A stretch of DNA of 64,000 bases from Lachnospiraceae bacterium UBA1712. Lineage in GTDB: Bacteria > Bacillota > Clostridia > Lachnospirales > Lachnospiraceae. Where the stretch lies: positions 127,970-191,969 of the forward strand of contig DCJA01000036.1 of assembly GCA_002317175.1 (NCBI GenBank), in the 5' to 3' direction. This document shows positions 16,718 to 25,467 of this stretch, one piece after another. Below the pieces are notes generated by a model. The model was not told where the DNA came from. It saw only the letters and a list, made by a program, of their open reading frames with translations, and searched no databases. The position numbers and the translations under genes are program-made. How positions within the stretch are numbered: the first letter of the stretch is position 1; each line of letters begins with the position of its first letter.

Positions 16718-18322
16718 ATGAACGTTAATAAAATGGTTAATATTATTAATAGTATAGTATATTTTGTTGTTCTGGTTCTTTGCTACAGAACACTTGGCAA
16801 TTCCGGCATGGGCATTTTTATATGCTCATTTGTACTGTATTATCTTATTTTTACCATACTTGTTGGCAGTATTCGAAATACTATTGCCAAGATGGTGTCT
16901 TCGAGAGTTAAGCGAGGCTTTAATGAGAATGCGAATAAGGTGTTCAGATACACTATTATTTACAGTGTTCTTATTTCGCTTGTTGTTTGTGGCCTGATGG
17001 CGTTAATTGGTAACTGGATATGCAATTTAATATTCAAGGATAACCTTAGTGCATCAGTAATGGTGGTTTTTGGTGTACTTATGATAATTCATAGTCTGAG
17101 TGATGTGCTTAGAGGCTATTATTTAGGATTTGGCGGTAATAGTTCCATTCTCTATATAGGGGAGATATTTAAGGACATTATTCTTGTGGTATCAAGCATA
17201 TTTATCGTTAATCATTTCAAGGGATATGGTATTAAGATTGCAGCTCTTAAAAATGACCAGATAATGGTTGGAATTTATGGAGCTATTGGCGTTGTAATAG
17301 CTTTGTGCATTTCCTTCTTTGTATTCATGCTGATACTTATTGCAGGTATTAATAGCCTTAATAGACAGGACAATTTCTCGTTTAATGAAGTAAGAAGCAA
17401 GGATGGATTTTTTACTTTCTTAAGATCTTATATTCCTGCTGCTGTTAAGAAACTTAGAGAAATTATTTTCCCTATCTTACCTGTATTTGTTATTGCTATG
17501 CTTCTGGTTAGATCCAATATGGTTACAGCAGCCTCAAAGGATCAGGTATATTCCAATGCATCGGTAGTGCTGACACTGATTATACTGATTGTGGCTATAC
17601 CGATTATGATTATTCGCAATTATACAGAGGTTCAGTATATTAAGCTTAGAATTGACTTCAAAAAAGAAGACAGAAAGACCTTACTGATTCAGTTTATGAA
17701 TTTTATGAAATCAGTATTTACAATAGCAGTTCCTTTGTTTGTTAGTTTTGCAGCATTTTCGGGAGTTATTACTTCTAAATTGCTTTTGTGTGACAATGGG
17801 TCAGCTACTGCAGTTGCAATTATTTGTGCTTTTGCTTTTCTACTTGCTGCGCTTGATCTTGTGTTTTGTGAATCGCTTAGTGCAGTTAATCTTGAGATGG
17901 CTGTATTTATTGGCAATATAGCGGCTTTTGCTGTTAGTCTTATTTTTGGCATTGCGTGTTCAAAGTCTGGCATGAAAATGACAGCGGCTGCAATGGCTAT
18001 ACTTTTGTTTTATCTGATAGCAATAATTATTCATGCTGTTTTTGCAGTTCAAAATATTGGATTCAGGATTAATGATTTTCTTTCCAAACTTATTAAGATT
18101 GCTATTGCAATGCTTCCAATGCTTGTTCTGGATATCATTTTAGCCAAATTTGTAAGCATGAATATCGTCACAGGATTAATATGTGGCCTTATTGGATATA
18201 TTGTTTATATGGTTGTTTTTGTTCTTTTGCAGGGAGTTAATCAGAAGGATATTAACAATCTACAGGGTTCAGTTATTTATTACGCATTTTCTCTTTTGGG
18301 AAATGTATTTCATGTTAGATAG
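16718..18322 (+). CDS. MOP-superfamily flippase-like membrane protein (polysaccharide/lipid export type)
   Basis: A 534-residue protein, almost wholly hydrophobic with about 13-14 membrane segments. It resembles polysaccharide biosynthesis / SpoVB / MurJ-type flippases: an N-terminal transporter half with the IRNTIAKMVSSRVKRGF cytoplasmic loop, then DVLRGYYLGFG after the fourth segment. That last motif is like the SRGYFQGxxxM of SpoVB/MurJ relatives. A lipid-linked sugar substrate is an inference; MurJ activity cannot be claimed. AGGGG precedes the ATG and the gene is packed between ybeY and a flavoprotein. Confidence 0.7.
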   Translation: MNVNKMVNIINSIVYFVVLVLCYRTLGNSGMGIFICSFVLYYLIFTILVGSIRNTIAKMVSSRVKRGFNENANKVFRYTIIYSVLISLVVCGLMALIGNWICNLIFKDNLSASVMVVFGVLMIIHSLSDVLRGYYLGFGGNSSILYIGEIFKDIILVVSSIFIVNHFKGYGIKIAALKNDQIMVGIYGAIGVVIALCISFFVFMLILIAGINSLNRQDNFSFNEVRSKDGFFTFLRSYIPAAVKKLREIIFPILPVFVIAMLLVRSNMVTAASKDQVYSNASVVLTLIILIVAIPIMIIRNYTEVQYIKLRIDFKKEDRKTLLIQFMNFMKSVFTIAVPLFVSFAAFSGVITSKLLLCDNGSATAVAIICAFAFLLAALDLVFCESLSAVNLEMAVFIGNIAAFAVSLIFGIACSKSGMKMTAAAMAILLFYLIAIIIHAVFAVQNIGFRINDFLSKLIKIAIAMLPMLVLDIILAKFVSMNIVTGLICGLIGYIVYMVVFVLLQGVNQKDINNLQGSVIYYAFSLLGNVFHVR

Positions 18323-18330
18323 GATTAGCG

Positions 18331-19557
18331 ATGAATATATGTGTTATAGGTGGAGGCGCCTCTGGCATGATGGCAGCAATTGCTGCAGCAAAAAATGGTG
18401 CAAATGTTTTTATTCTTGAGAAAAATGAGAGAGTAGGCAAAAAGATTCTTTCAACTGGTAATGGGAAATGTAATCTTACTAACCTGGATTTTTCTCTTGA
18501 TAAATATCACAGTACTGATAATAGACTTCTTGGAGATTATTTTGACAGATTCAATGAAAAAAGTACGATTGCTTTTTTTGGAGAATGTGGACTGATGCTT
18601 AAGAACAAATCGGGCTATATATATCCGTCCTGCGAACAGGCTTCTGTAGTTCTGGATGTGCTTAGACATATGCTGGATGTGCTTGGCATAAAAGAATATA
18701 CCGAAGCGGGTGTTAAAGAAGTAAAGAAAATAGATGATAGATTTGTTATTAAGACTGTAGATAGGGAATATAGAGCTGACAGACTGATAATTGCCTGTGG
18801 CAGCCCTGCTGGAGTATCTAACAAAGATAAAAATATGCCAGGAATTAGTGGCTATGATATTGCAAAGTCATTTGGGCATAAGATAATTGATGTTCTTCCA
18901 TCACTGGTTCAGGTTGAATGTGAAGAAAATTTCTTTAATTCAATTGCCGGAATAAGAGCAGACTGCTGTATAACTCTTTTTGATGAGAATAAGGCTATTG
19001 CCAGAGAAAATGGAGAACTACAGCTTACCAATTATGGAATTTCTGGAATTCCTGTTTTTCAGCTGAGTGGACTTATTTCACGTGAACTTAACTCTGGTAA
19101 AAAACTATATGCAGTTTTGGATTTTATGGAAGAACTTGATGAGGAAGCTTTTGCTGAGTTTATAAAAGGCAGAATTCATTCATTTAGAGGGGAGACAGTC
19201 GAAAACTACTTCCTTGGAATGGTCAATAAGAAGCTTTGCTCATTAATAATTAAACTTGGGGGCTTAAAGCCTTCAGATATTGTTTCAGATGAGCTTGCAG
19301 AGCCTGTGTTTATGGCTTCCCTTATGATGAAACAGTTTGTAGTAACTATAAAATCTACTAAGGGAATAGATAGTGCACAGGTGTGTACAGGTGGTGTATC
19401 TCTTTGTGAAGTGGACAGAAAGCTTATGTCTCTAAAAGAAGATGGACTGTATTTTTGTGGCGAAATATTAGATGTTGATGGCAAATGTGGCGGTTATAAT
19501 CTACAATGGGCCTGGACCAGTGGATATTTAGCGGGAACATATGCGTCTTTGGAATAA
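18331..19557 (+). CDS. HI0933/BaiN-family NAD(P)/FAD-dependent oxidoreductase
   Basis: A 408-residue flavoprotein. The N-terminal FAD-binding GGGASGMMAA lies at residues 8-17, followed by the family signature VGKKILSTGNGKCNLTN. The C-terminus has the FAD-closing segment GEILDVDGKCGGYNLQWAWTSG. Members include BaiN, implicated in bile-acid 7-dehydroxylation in some gut Clostridia, but most are uncharacterised and very widespread, so that function should not be transferred. The stop codon abuts the ATG of the next flavoprotein gene with zero spacing, which suggests translational coupling. Confidence 0.88.
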   Translation: MNICVIGGGASGMMAAIAAAKNGANVFILEKNERVGKKILSTGNGKCNLTNLDFSLDKYHSTDNRLLGDYFDRFNEKSTIAFFGECGLMLKNKSGYIYPSCEQASVVLDVLRHMLDVLGIKEYTEAGVKEVKKIDDRFVIKTVDREYRADRLIIACGSPAGVSNKDKNMPGISGYDIAKSFGHKIIDVLPSLVQVECEENFFNSIAGIRADCCITLFDENKAIARENGELQLTNYGISGIPVFQLSGLISRELNSGKKLYAVLDFMEELDEEAFAEFIKGRIHSFRGETVENYFLGMVNKKLCSLIIKLGGLKPSDIVSDELAEPVFMASLMMKQFVVTIKSTKGIDSAQVCTGGVSLCEVDRKLMSLKEDGLYFCGEILDVDGKCGGYNLQWAWTSGYLAGTYASLE

Positions 19558-21147
19558 ATGATTAAGATAAATCAGATTAAGGTTTCTTCCAAACTCCCCT
19601 TGGATAAGCATGAAGAAGAAATCACTAAAAAGCTAACCAAAAAACTTAATATTAAACAATCGGACATTAAGAGTCTGGAGATACTAAAAAGGTCTATTGA
19701 TGCCAGAAAAGATGAGGTAAACTATGTTTATTCTCTGGCAATTGATGTTGCAGCATCACTACGTTTGTCTAAAAATGACCGGGATATTAGTCCTTATGAA
19801 GCTGGCAGCTATGAGTTTCCAAAATTTGATGCTTCATTGATTAAGAGCAGGCCTGTTGTAATAGGTCTTGGACCAGCTGGCTTATTCTGTGCATATATGC
19901 TTGCAAAAAATGGATTTCGCCCCATTGTTTTGGAAAGAGGCAAATGTGTAGATGATAGGACTAAGGATGTTGAACACTTCTGGGCAACTGGAGTGCTGGA
20001 TACAGAATCTAATGTGCAGTTTGGAGAAGGAGGCGCTGGAAGCTTCTCGGATGGCAAACTCAATACTCTTGTTAAGGATAAAGTTGGGAGAAATAAAGAA
20101 GTATTAAGAGTTCTTGTTGAATGTGGTGCACCAGCAGAGATTCTCTATGATAACAAACCTCATATAGGGACAGATATTCTTAAGACGGTAGTGAAGAATC
20201 TTAGCGATAAAATAAGAGAAATGGGTGGAGAGATTCACTATCAGAGTAAGGTTACTGATTTTGAAATCAATAATAATTCAATTAGCGCAGTTTTCTGTAA
20301 TGAAAAACGCTATGAGACTGATACAGTAGTACTGGCTATAGGACATAGTGCAAGAGATACATTTGAACTCCTTAAGGAGTTGGAGATTGATATTGAAGCT
20401 AAAGCTTTTGCGGTTGGCTTCAGGGTAATGCATCCACAGGATATTATTGATATTAATCAGTATGGACCTGGCTATGAAGAACTTGAGCTGCCAGTATCCA
20501 GTTATAAAGTCACATCCAATCTGGACAGGGGAGTTTATTCTTTCTGTATGTGTCCTGGTGGTTATGTGGTTAATGCCAGTTCCGAAGAGGGACGACTGGT
20601 TGTAAATGGAATGAGTTATCATAAGCGAGATTCAAAGGTGGCCAACAGTGCAATTATTATACAGGTTACCCCAAAGGATTATGAATCTGAGGACTGCCTT
20701 GCAGGAATGTATTGGCAAAGGAAATTGGAGGAAAAAGCATATCAGCTTGCTGCTGGAAGGATTCCGCTACAAAAATATGGTGAATTCAAAGCGAAAAACA
20801 GTGGATTAAAGAACGGCGGTGCGCATTTTGAGTTAGAGCCTGCTGTTAAAGGCGGATATGAGTACTGCGATTTAGGACATATATTACCTGAAGAACTCAA
20901 TAAGAATTTTATCAATGCAATGGAGTTCTTTGCTAAGAAAATAGATCATTTTAATGATGATAATGTGATTATGGCTGGAATAGAAAGCAGGAGTTCATCA
21001 CCTATAAGAATTAATCGTGATGAAACTGCCAATTCATCTGTTAAAGGTCTTTACCCCTGCGGGGAAGGGGCTGGATATGCTGGTGGCATTACATCTGCTG
21101 CCATGGATGGAATATATATTGCAGAAATGATTGCAAAAAATTTATAA
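19558..21147 (+). CDS. COG2509-type FAD-dependent dehydrogenase
   Basis: A 529-residue flavoprotein of a family annotated only as FAD-dependent. An N-terminal region of about 95 residues is followed by a dinucleotide fold, GLGPAGLFCAYMLAKNG (about residues 102-118). Next come the FGEGGAGSFSDGKLNT block and the C-terminal PCGEGAGYAGGITSAAMDG closing motif. The substrate is unknown. It starts on the base after the stop of the preceding flavoprotein and ends 9 bases before proB. Confidence 0.9.
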   Translation: MIKINQIKVSSKLPLDKHEEEITKKLTKKLNIKQSDIKSLEILKRSIDARKDEVNYVYSLAIDVAASLRLSKNDRDISPYEAGSYEFPKFDASLIKSRPVVIGLGPAGLFCAYMLAKNGFRPIVLERGKCVDDRTKDVEHFWATGVLDTESNVQFGEGGAGSFSDGKLNTLVKDKVGRNKEVLRVLVECGAPAEILYDNKPHIGTDILKTVVKNLSDKIREMGGEIHYQSKVTDFEINNNSISAVFCNEKRYETDTVVLAIGHSARDTFELLKELEIDIEAKAFAVGFRVMHPQDIIDINQYGPGYEELELPVSSYKVTSNLDRGVYSFCMCPGGYVVNASSEEGRLVVNGMSYHKRDSKVANSAIIIQVTPKDYESEDCLAGMYWQRKLEEKAYQLAAGRIPLQKYGEFKAKNSGLKNGGAHFELEPAVKGGYEYCDLGHILPEELNKNFINAMEFFAKKIDHFNDDNVIMAGIESRSSSPIRINRDETANSSVKGLYPCGEGAGYAGGITSAAMDGIYIAEMIAKNL

Positions 21148-21156
21148 AGGAAATGA

Positions 21157-22035
21157 ATGAATATGGATTATCGTGAAGCTATTAAGGACAAAAAAAGAAT
21201 TGTAATAAAGATTGGTTCTTCTTCTTTGCAGCATCCTGAAACAGGCGACCTTGATTATACCAAACTGGATGTTCTTGTCAGGGAGTTGTGCGATCTTCGC
21301 AATCAGGGCAAGGATGTTGTACTTGTAAGTTCTGGCGCCATCGCTGTAGGCAAGAAAGCTATTGGTAAGCATGCTGTTATACTCGAGAGCAAGAAGATGG
21401 GCTTTAAGCAGGCCTGTGCGGCTATTGGCCAGGCTAAGCTTATGATGACATATCAGAAGCTATTTTCTGAATATAACCAGATTGCAGCACAGATACTTAT
21501 GACCAAAAACATACTTACAGATGATGTTAACAGAGAGAATGCGTTTAACACATTTTCTGAGCTGCTCAATCTTGGAGTTATTCCGATAGTAAATGAAAAT
21601 GATACAGTATCAACATATGAGATTCTCATGGATGAAGATGATGTACTGATTGGAGACAATGATACACTTAGTGCTATTGTTGCCAGCCTTATTCATGCCG
21701 ACCTGCTTATTTTGCTTTCTGATATTGATGGCCTGTATACTGATGATCCAAGATCCAATCCTAATGCCCAATTTATACCAGTTGTAGAGAAACTTACTTC
21801 TGAATATATGGATATGGGTAAGGAATCAACGGGTTCAAGTGTTGGAACAGGCGGAATGAATACGAAGATGAATGCTGCCAAGATAGCTACCAGTGCAGGC
21901 GCTGATATGATAATTGCCAATAGTAAGGATATTCGCATTATTCATAGAATCATGGATGGACGTGATATAGGAACACTATTTGTTGCTAATGAAGATCCAA
22001 GTTTTGATGCGGTGGAATTTATAAATAATAAGTAG
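21157..22035 (+). CDS. proB: Glutamate 5-kinase
   Basis: A 292-residue amino-acid kinase that phosphorylates glutamate in the first step of proline synthesis. Conserved parts are VIKIGSSSL, VSSGAIAVGKKAIG, NENDTVS, LLSDIDGLYTDDPR and VGTGGMNTKMNAAKIA. The protein stops at the end of the kinase domain, so it lacks the C-terminal PUA domain found in the roughly 370-residue E. coli form; short forms are known. It opens the proB-ynzC-fthC-proA-miaB set. AAAGGA precedes ATG 21157; an ATG two codons later is equally possible. Confidence 0.96.
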   Translation: MNMDYREAIKDKKRIVIKIGSSSLQHPETGDLDYTKLDVLVRELCDLRNQGKDVVLVSSGAIAVGKKAIGKHAVILESKKMGFKQACAAIGQAKLMMTYQKLFSEYNQIAAQILMTKNILTDDVNRENAFNTFSELLNLGVIPIVNENDTVSTYEILMDEDDVLIGDNDTLSAIVASLIHADLLILLSDIDGLYTDDPRSNPNAQFIPVVEKLTSEYMDMGKESTGSSVGTGGMNTKMNAAKIATSAGADMIIANSKDIRIIHRIMDGRDIGTLFVANEDPSFDAVEFINNK

Positions 22036-22044
22036 GATACTGAT

Positions 22045-22266
22045 ATGATAATGGAAGATAAGATAGCTCGTATTAATGAGCTGTATCACAAATCTAAAAA
22101 TGAGGGACTTACACCTGAGGAAAAAGAAGAACAGGCTGTTTTAAGAAGAGAATACGTGGATGCATTCAAACGTAATCTTAGAGCTCAGCTGAATAATATT
22201 GATATTCAGAATGAAGATGGTTCAATAACAAATCTGGGTGAGAAATTTGGAAATAAAGAAATCTGA
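22045..22266 (+). CDS. ynzC: DUF896 (YnzC-like) small protein
   Basis: A 73-residue helical-hairpin protein: IARINELYHKSKNEGLTPEE, then EQAVLRREYVDAFKRNLRAQL. This is the DUF896 signature. The B. subtilis relative YnzC is encoded in the SOS-regulated yneA operon; its function is unclear. It lies between proB and fthC, with TAGGAT ahead of ATG 22045. The fthC start codon is inside its last seven codons. Confidence 0.88.
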   Translation: MIMEDKIARINELYHKSKNEGLTPEEKEEQAVLRREYVDAFKRNLRAQLNNIDIQNEDGSITNLGEKFGNKEI

Positions 22267-22816
22267 TATCCGTAAAGAAAAACTATCCATAAGAAAAAAC
22301 ATGCTCAGAGAACAGGTGAAAGAATATAGTGGCTGCATTGAAAAACTTCTTTTCAATTTTGATTTATATATATGCTGCGATAATTTGTTGCTGTATTCGG
22401 ATTATCGCAACGAAGTGATGACATCAGCTATATTCGAACATGCCTGCAGAGTAGGAAAGGCTGTTTTTTATCCCAAAGTAAAAGATGATATGATGGATTT
22501 TTATAAAGTGAACAGTCTTGAGGAACTTAAGCCTGGTAGTTTTGGAATCCTGGAGCCTTTAGAAACTGGTCAGCTGTTTGGTAACAGTTCTAAATGCTTA
22601 ATGTTATTACCCTTGTCTGCATTTGACAGAAAGGGCGCCAGAATAGGATATGGCGGTGGCTACTATGACAGATATCTTGAAGACAGAAGGGATATTATTA
22701 AGGTAGGGCTGGCTTATTCCTTTCAGGAAGAGGATTCTATTCCTTTGGAGAATACAGATATCAGACTGGATTATATTATTACTGAAAAAGAAATAATAGA
22801 GGTAGATAATGACTGA
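22247..22816 (+). CDS. fthC: 5-formyltetrahydrofolate cyclo-ligase
   Basis: About 189 residues. It converts 5-formyl-THF to methenyl-THF with ATP and so links to the fhs one-carbon pathway encoded upstream. The family motifs are LLLYSDYRNEV, the substrate region YPKVKDDMMDFY and the ATP loop RIGYGGGYYDRYL. There is no ATG at the 5' end. I prefer TTG 22247 (reads MEIKKSDIRKEK) because GGGTGAG (22236-22242) precedes it closely and the N-terminus then aligns with relatives; GTG 22238 is the alternative. Either start lies inside ynzC, implying coupled translation. The 3' end overlaps proA by 8 bases. Confidence 0.88.
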   Translation: MEIKKSDIRKEKLSIRKNMLREQVKEYSGCIEKLLFNFDLYICCDNLLLYSDYRNEVMTSAIFEHACRVGKAVFYPKVKDDMMDFYKVNSLEELKPGSFGILEPLETGQLFGNSSKCLMLLPLSAFDRKGARIGYGGGYYDRYLEDRRDIIKVGLAYSFQEEDSIPLENTDIRLDYIITEKEIIEVDND

Positions 22817-24056
22817 TTTTAAACAAATTGCAATAGATGCAAAAAAAGCTAAGGCTGTAATGAACAGACTTACGACAGATGATAAGAATAAAGCTTTGAT
22901 TAAGGCGGCAAGGGATCTGGTTGATAATACTGACAGTTTGCTGGCGGCCAACGATATTGATATTGAGAATGCCAATAAGGCAGGTATGCATGCCGGACTT
23001 GTGGATAGACTTAAGCTTACTCCACAGCGAATTGAAGCTATGGCAGAAGGAATTCGTCAGGTGGCTGCACTGCCGGATCCGGTAGGAATTAAGTTTGATG
23101 AACACAGGCATGCAAATGGAATGGTTATTGAGAAGATAAGTGTTCCATTTGGAGTTGTTGGTATTATATATGAGTCCAGACCTAATGTAACAGCCGATGC
23201 CTGGGCATTGACTTTTAAAGCTGGTAATGTTGTTGTACTTAAGGGTGGAAGCGATGCCATAGAATCCAATAAAGCTATTACTGCCTGCATTAGAAAGTCA
23301 CTAAAGGAATCTGGTATTGATGAGAATTCGATAATTCTTATTACTGATACAGACAGAGCTGTTACAGCGCAGTTTATGAAGTGCAAGGACTTTGTGGATG
23401 TACTTATTCCGAGAGGTGGAGCTGGACTTATAAAGAGTGTTGTTGAGAACAGTCTTATTCCTGTAATAGAAACAGGAACTGGAAACTGCCATATCTATAT
23501 TGATGATGATTTTGATCTTGATATGGCACTTGATATTATATATAACGCAAAAACACAGAGAATTGGTGTATGTAATGCTGCAGAGAGTCTGGTTGTACAT
23601 AAGGATTCGAGAGAGAAGCTTTTACCAGCTATGGAGAAGAAACTGTCAGAGAAAAATGTGGAGCTCAGAGCGGATTCTGACTCAATAGGTCAATTGACTA
23701 ATGCAGTCGCAGCAACAAAAGAGGATTTTTATAAAGAATATCTGGATTATATTCTTTCTATCAAAACTGTTGCTAATGTTGATGAAGCGATTGAACATAT
23801 TAATGAGCACAGTACCGGACATTCGGAGTGCATTATCAGTAATAATGAGGCTAATATTGAAAAATTCCAGAAAGAAATAGATTCAGCCTGTGTATATGCC
23901 AATGTTTCAACGAGATTTTCTGATGGTTTTGAGTTTGGACTTGGAGCTGAAATTGGTATTAGTACACAGAAACTTCATGCCAGAGGTCCTATGGGACTTA
24001 AGGAGCTGACTACATACAAGTTTATTATTAAGGGAAATGGCCAGGTACGTCCATGA
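22809..24056 (+). CDS. proA: Gamma-glutamyl phosphate reductase
   Basis: A 415-residue aldehyde-dehydrogenase-type enzyme for the second step of proline synthesis. The catalytic cysteine is C255 in RIGVCNAAESL. Other conserved blocks are PFGVVGIIYESRPNVTADA, LKGGSDAIESN, PRGGAGLI and the C-terminal RFSDGFEFGLGAEIGISTQK and ARGPMGL. Its start overlaps the end of fthC (ATGACTGA) and its stop overlaps the miaB ATG. proB and proA are thus in one unit but separated by two other genes. Confidence 0.98.
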   Translation: MTDFKQIAIDAKKAKAVMNRLTTDDKNKALIKAARDLVDNTDSLLAANDIDIENANKAGMHAGLVDRLKLTPQRIEAMAEGIRQVAALPDPVGIKFDEHRHANGMVIEKISVPFGVVGIIYESRPNVTADAWALTFKAGNVVVLKGGSDAIESNKAITACIRKSLKESGIDENSIILITDTDRAVTAQFMKCKDFVDVLIPRGGAGLIKSVVENSLIPVIETGTGNCHIYIDDDFDLDMALDIIYNAKTQRIGVCNAAESLVVHKDSREKLLPAMEKKLSEKNVELRADSDSIGQLTNAVAATKEDFYKEYLDYILSIKTVANVDEAIEHINEHSTGHSECIISNNEANIEKFQKEIDSACVYANVSTRFSDGFEFGLGAEIGISTQKLHARGPMGLKELTTYKFIIKGNGQVRP

Positions 24057-25462
24057 GTGAAAATAAAGAAGAATCATTACTGCAATATGAATATATAGAC
24101 AAAGTAAAACAAATTGTCCAGAAAATGACTGAAGAAAAGGGCAGGAAACCTGTTGCCTGTGTTACAACCTTTGGCTGTCAGATGAATGCTAAGGATAGCG
24201 AGAAGCTCTGCGGTATTCTTGAAGACTGTGGTTTTATTATTTCTGAAGATGAGAAGCACGCTGATTTTGTAATCTTTAATACCTGCACTGTGAGAGATAA
24301 TGCTAACCAGAAGGTATATGGACATCTGGGCATTATGCATCATATGAAAAAATCCAATAAAGACCTTAAAATTGCTTTATGTGGCTGTATGATGCAGGAA
24401 AATACAGTGGTTGATAATCTTAAGAAGAATTACAGATATGTTGATCTGATTTTTGGAACCCATAACATTTTTAAGTTTGCGCAACTTCTCTACCGTATGT
24501 ATACAGAAGATCAGATGGTCGTTGATGTGTGGGAGTCAACTGATGAAATTGTTGAGGATCTTCCTTCCGCAAGAAAGTATTCTTTCAAATCTGGAATAAA
24601 TATAATGTTTGGCTGTAACAATTTCTGCTCCTACTGCATAGTTCCATATGTAAGAGGAAGGGAACGTAGCCGTAAGCCTGAGGAAATAGTAGCTGAGATT
24701 GAGAATCTTGTTAAAGATGGTGTTGTAGAGGTTATGCTTCTTGGACAGAATGTTAATTCTTACGGCAAGAATCTTGATAATCCGATGACTTTTGCACAGT
24801 TACTGCGTGAGATAGAAAAAATAGAGGGTCTTGAAAGAATCAGATTTATGACTTCACATCCAAAGGATCTGTCTGATGAGCTGATTGAGGTAATGGCTGA
24901 TTCCAGGAAAATATGCAGGCATCTGCATCTTCCGCTGCAGTCTGGATCTGATCGAATACTCAAAGCAATGAACAGACGCTACACTAAGGAGGACTATCTT
25001 AAGCTTGTTGATAAAATCAGAAACAGAATTCCTGATATTGCACTGACTACAGATATAATTGTTGGTTTCCCTGGCGAAACTAAGGAAGATATAGATGAGA
25101 CAATTGACGTTATCAAAAAGAGTGCTTATGATAACGCATTTACCTTTATTTATTCAAAGCGTACAGGTACACCTGCTGCGGCTATGGATAATCAGTGTGA
25201 TGAAAGCTTTGTAAAGGAACAGTTTGAAAGAGTTCTTAATGCTGTTCAGGAGACTGCCCGTAAAAAGGTTGGTAGTCTTGAAGGCAGTGTTGCTGAAGTG
25301 CTGGTTGAGGAAATCAATGAGCATGAGGAAGGCTATGTAACCGGCAGAATGAGCAATAATACCATGGTTCATTTTAAGGGTGACAGTTCGCTTATAGGTA
25401 AACTGGTTAATGTAAAGCTGCTTGAGGCAAAGAATTTCTATTACTTTGGTGAAGAGGTTTAG
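24053..25462 (+). CDS. miaB: tRNA-2-methylthio-N6-dimethylallyladenosine synthase
   Basis: A 469-residue radical SAM methylthiotransferase. An N-terminal UPF0004 domain carries cluster cysteines in FGCQMNAKDSE, NTCTVRDNA and LCGCMMQE. The radical SAM motif is C188-x3-C192-x2-C195 (CNNFCSYC), followed by VRGRERSR, and a C-terminal TRAM domain (about 400-469) binds tRNA. It adds the methylthio group to i6A37 made by MiaA, which is encoded in the same run. The extra N-terminal segment before the UPF0004 domain is typical of Clostridia. It overlaps proA by 4 bases (ATGA) and mutS follows after 5 bases. Confidence 0.97.
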   Translation: MSENKEESLLQYEYIDKVKQIVQKMTEEKGRKPVACVTTFGCQMNAKDSEKLCGILEDCGFIISEDEKHADFVIFNTCTVRDNANQKVYGHLGIMHHMKKSNKDLKIALCGCMMQENTVVDNLKKNYRYVDLIFGTHNIFKFAQLLYRMYTEDQMVVDVWESTDEIVEDLPSARKYSFKSGINIMFGCNNFCSYCIVPYVRGRERSRKPEEIVAEIENLVKDGVVEVMLLGQNVNSYGKNLDNPMTFAQLLREIEKIEGLERIRFMTSHPKDLSDELIEVMADSRKICRHLHLPLQSGSDRILKAMNRRYTKEDYLKLVDKIRNRIPDIALTTDIIVGFPGETKEDIDETIDVIKKSAYDNAFTFIYSKRTGTPAAAMDNQCDESFVKEQFERVLNAVQETARKKVGSLEGSVAEVLVEEINEHEEGYVTGRMSNNTMVHFKGDSSLIGKLVNVKLLEAKNFYYFGEEV

Positions 25463-25467
25463 TAGAG

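Noticed and set aside
18331..19557. Bile-acid-metabolism enzyme (BaiN) assignment
   Set aside because: The HI0933 family is ubiquitous and no other bai genes are present; only the family can be supported.
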